Assembly (NCBI GenBank): GCA_027487905.1
Contig: JAIYCR010000021.1
Coordinates: 1-41,688, forward strand
Length of the DNA stretch: 41,688 nucleotides
Direction: 5' to 3'
Origin: Rubrivivax sp.
GTDB taxonomy: Bacteria > Pseudomonadota > Gammaproteobacteria > Burkholderiales > Burkholderiaceae_C
In this document: piece by piece, positions 37,601 to 41,688 of the stretch
How the letters are laid out: each line of letters opens with the position of its first letter
How positions within the stretch are numbered: the first letter of the stretch is position 1
Translations under genes and position numbers: made by a program
Notes under the pieces: generated by a model
What the model was told of the DNA's origin: nothing
The model's database searches: none
The model's input: the letters and a program-made list of their open reading frames with translations, nothing else

Positions 37601-40600
37601 ATGTCCCTGCTTCACGCCGCCACCCGATTGCTCGGGCGCCTGAGCGTCAGCCGCAAGCTGATGCTGATCTACCTGCTCGACCTGTCGGCGGTGATCTTCG
37701 TCAGCGCCATCCTGATCCACGAGCAGAACCTGGCGATCCAGTTCGCCCGCAAGGAGCTCGTCGGCAGCGCCTACATCCAGGCCTTGATCGAGCCGATGGT
37801 CGGCGCGGTGCGCCGCGCACCGATGGCCGACGCACCCGCGCCGGGGGTTGTCGCCCTGCAGCAGGCCGAGGCCACCTTCGGCGCGGCGCTGGACACCGCC
37901 GCCCTTGCCCGCCGCATGACCGAGGCGACGCAGCGTCTGCACCTGGCGTCGGCGATGCCTGCAGACGCCCGGGCGCCGCTGCAGACGGCGGTGCTCGATG
38001 CGGGTCACAAGCTCATCACCCGCATCGGAAACCAGTCCAACCTCATCCTCGACCCGGACCTGGACAGCTACTACACCATGTCGCTGGTGGTGCTGCGCTA
38101 CCCGGAGCTGCTCGAGCTGCTGCACCAGCTGCCGCAGCAGGCCCAGCGGGCCGCCGCGCCCGGCACGGCATCGGCCGCGGGCTTTTCCGCCACCGCCTAT
38201 CTGATCGCCGAGGGACGCCTGGACGGCCTGCTGCAGTCCATCCAGAGCGACTACGACGAGGCGGTGGCCGCGGGCGGGGCCGCGCTGGCGGTGCAGCTGA
38301 ACCCGGCGCACGAGCGGATGATCCTCACGGCTGAATCGGTGCGGTCGGCGTCGCGGGTGCTGGTCGATCGCGGGGCCTCGACCGAGGGCGTGCAGCAGCT
38401 GCGCGATGCGCAGCTGACCGCGCTGGATGCGCTGTCGCAGGGCTGGACGCAAGGGGCGCGCACGCTGGACGGTTTGCTCACCGCGCGGGTGGACCGGCTG
38501 CGCGACCGGATGCTGCAGCACCTTTCGGTGGCCGCCCTGCTCCTGCTGCTCATCCTGGGCATCGTCTGGTTCGTGGCGCGGCAGATCGCCCGGCCGCTGA
38601 CCATCCTGGCCAAGGTGGCCGACGAGGTGAGGCTCACCGGCGACACCGGCCGGCGGGCCCGCTGGGACAGCCGCGACGAGATCGGCCGGCTGGTGGCCGG
38701 CTTCAACGACATGCTCGAGCAGATGGGTCGCCAGCGTGAGCTGCAGCAGGAGCTGGCCGCCAACGCCCGCGCCGCCGATGCGCAGCGTCAGCTCGTCGAG
38801 GCCACGCCCATCGCGTTGATCGTCACCTCCATTCCAGACCACGAGGTGCTGCACGCCAACCGCCCGGCGGAGCGCTGGCTGGGCGGACGCACCGGCGACC
38901 CGTGGAAGACGGCGCTCGAGCCGGGCGTGCGGGCGCGCTTCTTCCAGCAGCTGTCCGACCGCGGCTCGGTCCACGAGTTCGAGGTGCGGTGGTCGAACGG
39001 CCGCGAATCCAGCTGGGCGGTGCTGTCGGCGCAGCGGGTGAGCTTCCAGGGGCGGGATGCGGTGCTCACGGCTTTCTCGCCCATCAACCACCTCAAGCTG
39101 ATGGAGCGGCGGCTGGCACTGTGGGCCAAGGTGTTCGAGGCGTCCAGCGAAGGCATCGTCATCGTGGATGCCGAGCAGCGGGTGGTGGCCACCAACCAGG
39201 CCTTCTCGCGCCAGACCGGGCATGAGCAGGGCGAGGTCGTCGGCGAGCCCTGCGGCCCCTTTTTCCGTCAGTCCGGCGGGCAGGACGGGCTGCCGGCCGG
39301 CCTGTGGCCAGCGCTCGGCCGGCGCAACGGCAGCTGGCAGGGCGAGCTGGAGATCGTGCGCCGCGATGGTGGCGGCTATCCGGCCTGGCTGATGGCCAAC
39401 CCGGTGCGGCAAAGCGAGGGCGAGATCTCGCACTTCATCCTGACCACCATCGACATCAGCGACCGCAAGCGCAGCGAGCAGCGCATCCGCTTCCTGGCCG
39501 AGCACGATGTGCTGACCGAACTGCCCAACCGCGCGCTGTGCGTGGAGCGCCTGCGCATGGCCTTGCAGCAGGCACGGCGCCACGGCCATGCGCTGGCGGT
39601 GCTCTTCATCGACCTGGACCGCTTCAAGAACATCAACGATTCGCTGGGTCACCACATCGGCGACGCGCTGCTGCGCTCGGTGGCCCGGCGCCTGTCGGAT
39701 TCGGTGCGCGAGGGCGACACCGTCAGCCGGCAGGGGGGGGACGAGTTCGTCATCGTGCTCAGCCGGGTGCGCGACATCGAGGAGGTACGTCAGATCGTCC
39801 ACGAGCGGCTGATTCCCGCGGTGCGGCTGCCCCATCCGGTGGAAGGCGCGCAGTTGCATGTGTCCTGCAGCGTGGGCATCGCGATGGGCCCGGCCGACAG
39901 CGACGACCTGGACGAGCTGATGCGGCAGGCCGACGTGGCGATGTACGAGGCCAAGACCGCCGGGCGCGACCTCGCCCGCTTCTTCGCCCCGGCCATGACC
40001 GACCAGGCGCGGCTGCGCATGGCGCTGGAAGCGGACCTTCGCCGGGCCATCGACGAGCAGCAGTTCGAGCTGCACTGGCAGCCGCGCGTGGCGGCCGGCG
40101 ACTCGCGCCTGGTGGGGGCCGAGGGCCTCATCCGCTGGCACCACCCGACGCGGGGCCTGGTGTCCCCCGCCGATTTCATTCCCGTCGCGGAGGACACCGG
40201 CCTCATCCTGCCCATCGGCGCGTGGGTGATCGAGGCGGCGTGCCGGCAGGCGGCGCTCTGGAAGGCCAGCGGTCGCCCGCCCATCGCCCTGTCGATCAAC
40301 CTGTCGGCGCGGCAGCTCGGACAGGCCGATCTGGCCTTGCGCGTTCGCGAAGCTTTGCAGCGCCACGGCCTGCCCGCCTGCCAGCTCGAACTCGAGCTGA
40401 CCGAGTCGCTGGCCATGGAGGATGCGCAGGCCCACCTGCTGCAGCTGCAGGCCCTGCGGCAGCTGGGCGTGAGCCTGTCCATCGACGACTTCGGCACGGG
40501 GCATTCGAGCCTGGCCTACCTCACCCGCCTGCCGCTGGACAAGCTCAAGATCGACCGCTCCTTCGTGCGGCACATGCTGGAGGACGCGCCCGACCGGGCC

Positions 40601-40807
40601 ATCACCATGGCGGTGATCGCGCTGGGCAGAACGCTGGGGCTGACCGTCGTGGCCGAGGGGGTGGAATCGGCCGCGCAGGCCGACATGCTCCGCCAGGCGC
40701 AGTGCGATGAGCTGCAGGGCTATCACATCGCCCGGCCCATGCCGGCCGAGGCCTTCGAGCGCTGGGCGGATGCCCATTCGCTGCAGGAAACGGCGCCGTC
40801 GGTCTAG
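37601..40807 (+). CDS. Membrane PAS-PAS-GGDEF-EAL cyclic-di-GMP protein
   Basis: A 1068-residue two-pass sensor. Membrane segments lie at about residues 20-42 and 308-328, with a roughly 265-residue periplasmic sensory region between them, then HAMP (329-385), PAS (about 398-500), PAS (about 507-620), GGDEF (634-790) and EAL (805-1060). The cyclase motif is intact (GGDEF, 712-716) and preceded by an RxxD inhibitory site (REGD) five residues upstream. The EAL motif reads EGL (841-843), keeping the catalytic Glu; the other phosphodiesterase residues (NLSARQL, ELTES, SIDDFGTGHSS, KIDRSFV, VAEGVE) are present. It can therefore plausibly make and break c-di-GMP. The ATG at 37601 is preferred to an in-frame GTG at 37568. 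Confidence 0.94.
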   Translation: MSLLHAATRLLGRLSVSRKLMLIYLLDLSAVIFVSAILIHEQNLAIQFARKELVGSAYIQALIEPMVGAVRRAPMADAPAPGVVALQQAEATFGAALDTAALARRMTEATQRLHLASAMPADARAPLQTAVLDAGHKLITRIGNQSNLILDPDLDSYYTMSLVVLRYPELLELLHQLPQQAQRAAAPGTASAAGFSATAYLIAEGRLDGLLQSIQSDYDEAVAAGGAALAVQLNPAHERMILTAESVRSASRVLVDRGASTEGVQQLRDAQLTALDALSQGWTQGARTLDGLLTARVDRLRDRMLQHLSVAALLLLLILGIVWFVARQIARPLTILAKVADEVRLTGDTGRRARWDSRDEIGRLVAGFNDMLEQMGRQRELQQELAANARAADAQRQLVEATPIALIVTSIPDHEVLHANRPAERWLGGRTGDPWKTALEPGVRARFFQQLSDRGSVHEFEVRWSNGRESSWAVLSAQRVSFQGRDAVLTAFSPINHLKLMERRLALWAKVFEASSEGIVIVDAEQRVVATNQAFSRQTGHEQGEVVGEPCGPFFRQSGGQDGLPAGLWPALGRRNGSWQGELEIVRRDGGGYPAWLMANPVRQSEGEISHFILTTIDISDRKRSEQRIRFLAEHDVLTELPNRALCVERLRMALQQARRHGHALAVLFIDLDRFKNINDSLGHHIGDALLRSVARRLSDSVREGDTVSRQGGDEFVIVLSRVRDIEEVRQIVHERLIPAVRLPHPVEGAQLHVSCSVGIAMGPADSDDLDELMRQADVAMYEAKTAGRDLARFFAPAMTDQARLRMALEADLRRAIDEQQFELHWQPRVAAGDSRLVGAEGLIRWHHPTRGLVSPADFIPVAEDTGLILPIGAWVIEAACRQAALWKASGRPPIALSINLSARQLGQADLALRVREALQRHGLPACQLELELTESLAMEDAQAHLLQLQALRQLGVSLSIDDFGTGHSSLAYLTRLPLDKLKIDRSFVRHMLEDAPDRAITMAVIALGRTLGLTVVAEGVESAAQADMLRQAQCDELQGYHIARPMPAEAFERWADAHSLQETAPSV

Positions 40808-40868
40808 AGCGGGGTACGGTGCCGGGGGCGGGGTTCCCGGGGCATGCCGTTTGCCCTGACGCGCCGTG

Positions 40869-41688
40869 ATGGCCCCGACCGATGTGCCCCGCACCCCGTT
40901 CCCCCTCCCCGCCGCTCGGCGTCGGGCCTGCGCTCGTGCGGCACGGCCCTGCGGCCTGGCGGTGGCCGTGGCCCTTGCCGTGGCCCTGGGCCTGCTTGGC
41001 GGCTGCAGCGAGACCGCGCGCCTGAGCGAATCGGCCGTCACCGGGCCTGCGCCCACCTTGCTCGCACCGGTTCGCCGCCTGGTGCCCACGGTGGACGTGG
41101 CGCCGGCCGTCGGATGGCCGGCGGGCGGCAGCCCCGCGGTGGCCGAGGGTCTGCAGGTCACCGCCTTCGCCAACGCGCTGGACCACCCGCGCTGGCTGCT
41201 GCCGCTGCCCAACGGCGACGTGCTGGTGGCCGAGTCCAACCGGCCGAGGACGGCAGCCCCTGAAGACTCAGGCCCGGTGGACCGCCTGCGCGCCTGGGTC
41301 ATGGCCCGGGTGATGAAGCGCGCCGGCGCGCTCACGCCCAGCGCCGACCGCATCACGCTGCTGCGGGATGCGGACGGGGACGGCGTCGCCGAGTTCCGGT
41401 CCACCTTCGCCCGCGGCCTGCCCTCCCCCTTCGGCCTGGCGCTGGTCGGGCCATGGCTCTATGTGGGCGTGGCCGACGGCGTGCTTCGGCTGCCTTATGA
41501 AGCGGGCGCCACCCAGGCTGGAGCCGCACCGCAGCGCGTGGCCTGGCTGCCCGCGGGCGCGAACCACCACTGGACCAAGAGCCTGGTGGCCAGCGCCGAT
41601 GGCCGCAGGCTCTACAGCGGCGTGGGCTCGAACAGCAACGTCGGCGAACGGGGGTTGGAGGCGGAGATCGGCCGCGCGGCGATCTGGG
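40869..41688 (+). CDS. PQQ-type sugar dehydrogenase (sorbosone dehydrogenase-like) lipoprotein, N-terminal part
   Basis: The gene runs off the end of the window; 273 residues are visible. An Arg-rich start and hydrophobic segment (LAVAVALAVALGLLGGC) end in a lipobox, so the protein is a lipoprotein acylated at the Cys of LGGCS. The mature part has the propeller repeats of the L-sorbosone/glucose dehydrogenase family: HPRWLLPLPNGDVLVAES, ITLLRDADGDGVAEFR, GLPSPFGLALVGPWLYVGVADGV and SADGRRLYSGVGSNSNVGE. Family members oxidise aldoses or sorbosone with PQQ, though many are uncharacterised. The ATG at 40869 is the first in frame with this signal; the cofactor-binding residues lie partly beyond the window. 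Confidence 0.88.
   Translation, partial: MAPTDVPRTPFPLPAARRRACARAARPCGLAVAVALAVALGLLGGCSETARLSESAVTGPAPTLLAPVRRLVPTVDVAPAVGWPAGGSPAVAEGLQVTAFANALDHPRWLLPLPNGDVLVAESNRPRTAAPEDSGPVDRLRAWVMARVMKRAGALTPSADRITLLRDADGDGVAEFRSTFARGLPSPFGLALVGPWLYVGVADGVLRLPYEAGATQAGAAPQRVAWLPAGANHHWTKSLVASADGRRLYSGVGSNSNVGERGLEAEIGRAAIW

Noticed and set aside
37583-41404. Long leftward open frame of more than 1200 codons opposite the GGDEF-EAL gene
   Set aside because: It has no recognisable domain and mirrors the codon bias of the real gene.

Overview
The window is a GC-rich (roughly 70%) bacterial chromosome segment, densely coding, with no tRNA, rRNA, CRISPR array, insertion sequence or prophage that I can see. 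Gene content and order (pepA-holC; smc-zipA; ygfZ divergent from mltG-tmk-holB-pilZ-tatD; a DUF4936 gene; an acetoacetyl-CoA synthetase; a close match to the Ralstonia-type 4-hydroxybutyrate dehydrogenase) point to a betaproteobacterium of the order Burkholderiales, probably a Rubrivivax/Leptothrix/Ideonella-like lineage. That placement is inference from protein character and synteny, not from a database search.

Layout. 1-751: the 3' end of pepA and then holC. 951-2093: an orphan branched-chain amino-acid-type periplasmic binding protein, followed by a strong terminator whose 3' half is tandemly repeated. 2269-13716: a complete glycogen cluster. malQ, glgX, glgB and glgP run leftwards with overlapping or nearly touching genes (transcribed glgP-glgB-glgX-malQ); glgC and glgA run rightwards from the shared 197-bp gap. 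Together these encode ADP-glucose synthesis, chain elongation, branching, phosphorolysis, debranching and maltodextrin recycling. 13741-14166: a small SET-domain protein. 14336-19091: smc and zipA (chromosome condensation and division), without the ligA that usually follows in this order. 19117-22752: a CBS-pair protein, a 4-hydroxybutyrate dehydrogenase-like Fe-ADH, an HSL-type esterase and a hotdog-thioesterase/GNAT fusion.

22769-25122 (leftwards): NRDE protein, DUF4936 protein and ygfZ. 25170-29909 (rightwards): mltG, tmk, holB, pilZ, tatD and a secreted ankyrin protein, several overlapping by ATGA or TGATG. 30070-30309: a short conserved-looking ORF with an unusual leader. 30367-32427: acetoacetyl-CoA synthetase. 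32583-37150 (leftwards): a TonB-dependent receptor followed at once by a beta-propeller phytase, a probable outer-membrane phosphate-acquisition pair. 37601-40807: a large membrane PAS-PAS-GGDEF-EAL protein. 40869 to the window end: the start of a lipoprotein PQQ-type sugar dehydrogenase.

Most of the window is ordinary core metabolism and housekeeping. I did not find a clearly new multi-gene system. The items most worth a second look are the thioesterase-GNAT fusion, the receptor-phytase pair with its long N-terminal extension, the bacterial SET protein, the repeated terminator, the hairpin/sigma-28-like leader of the 79-residue ORF and the missing ligA.
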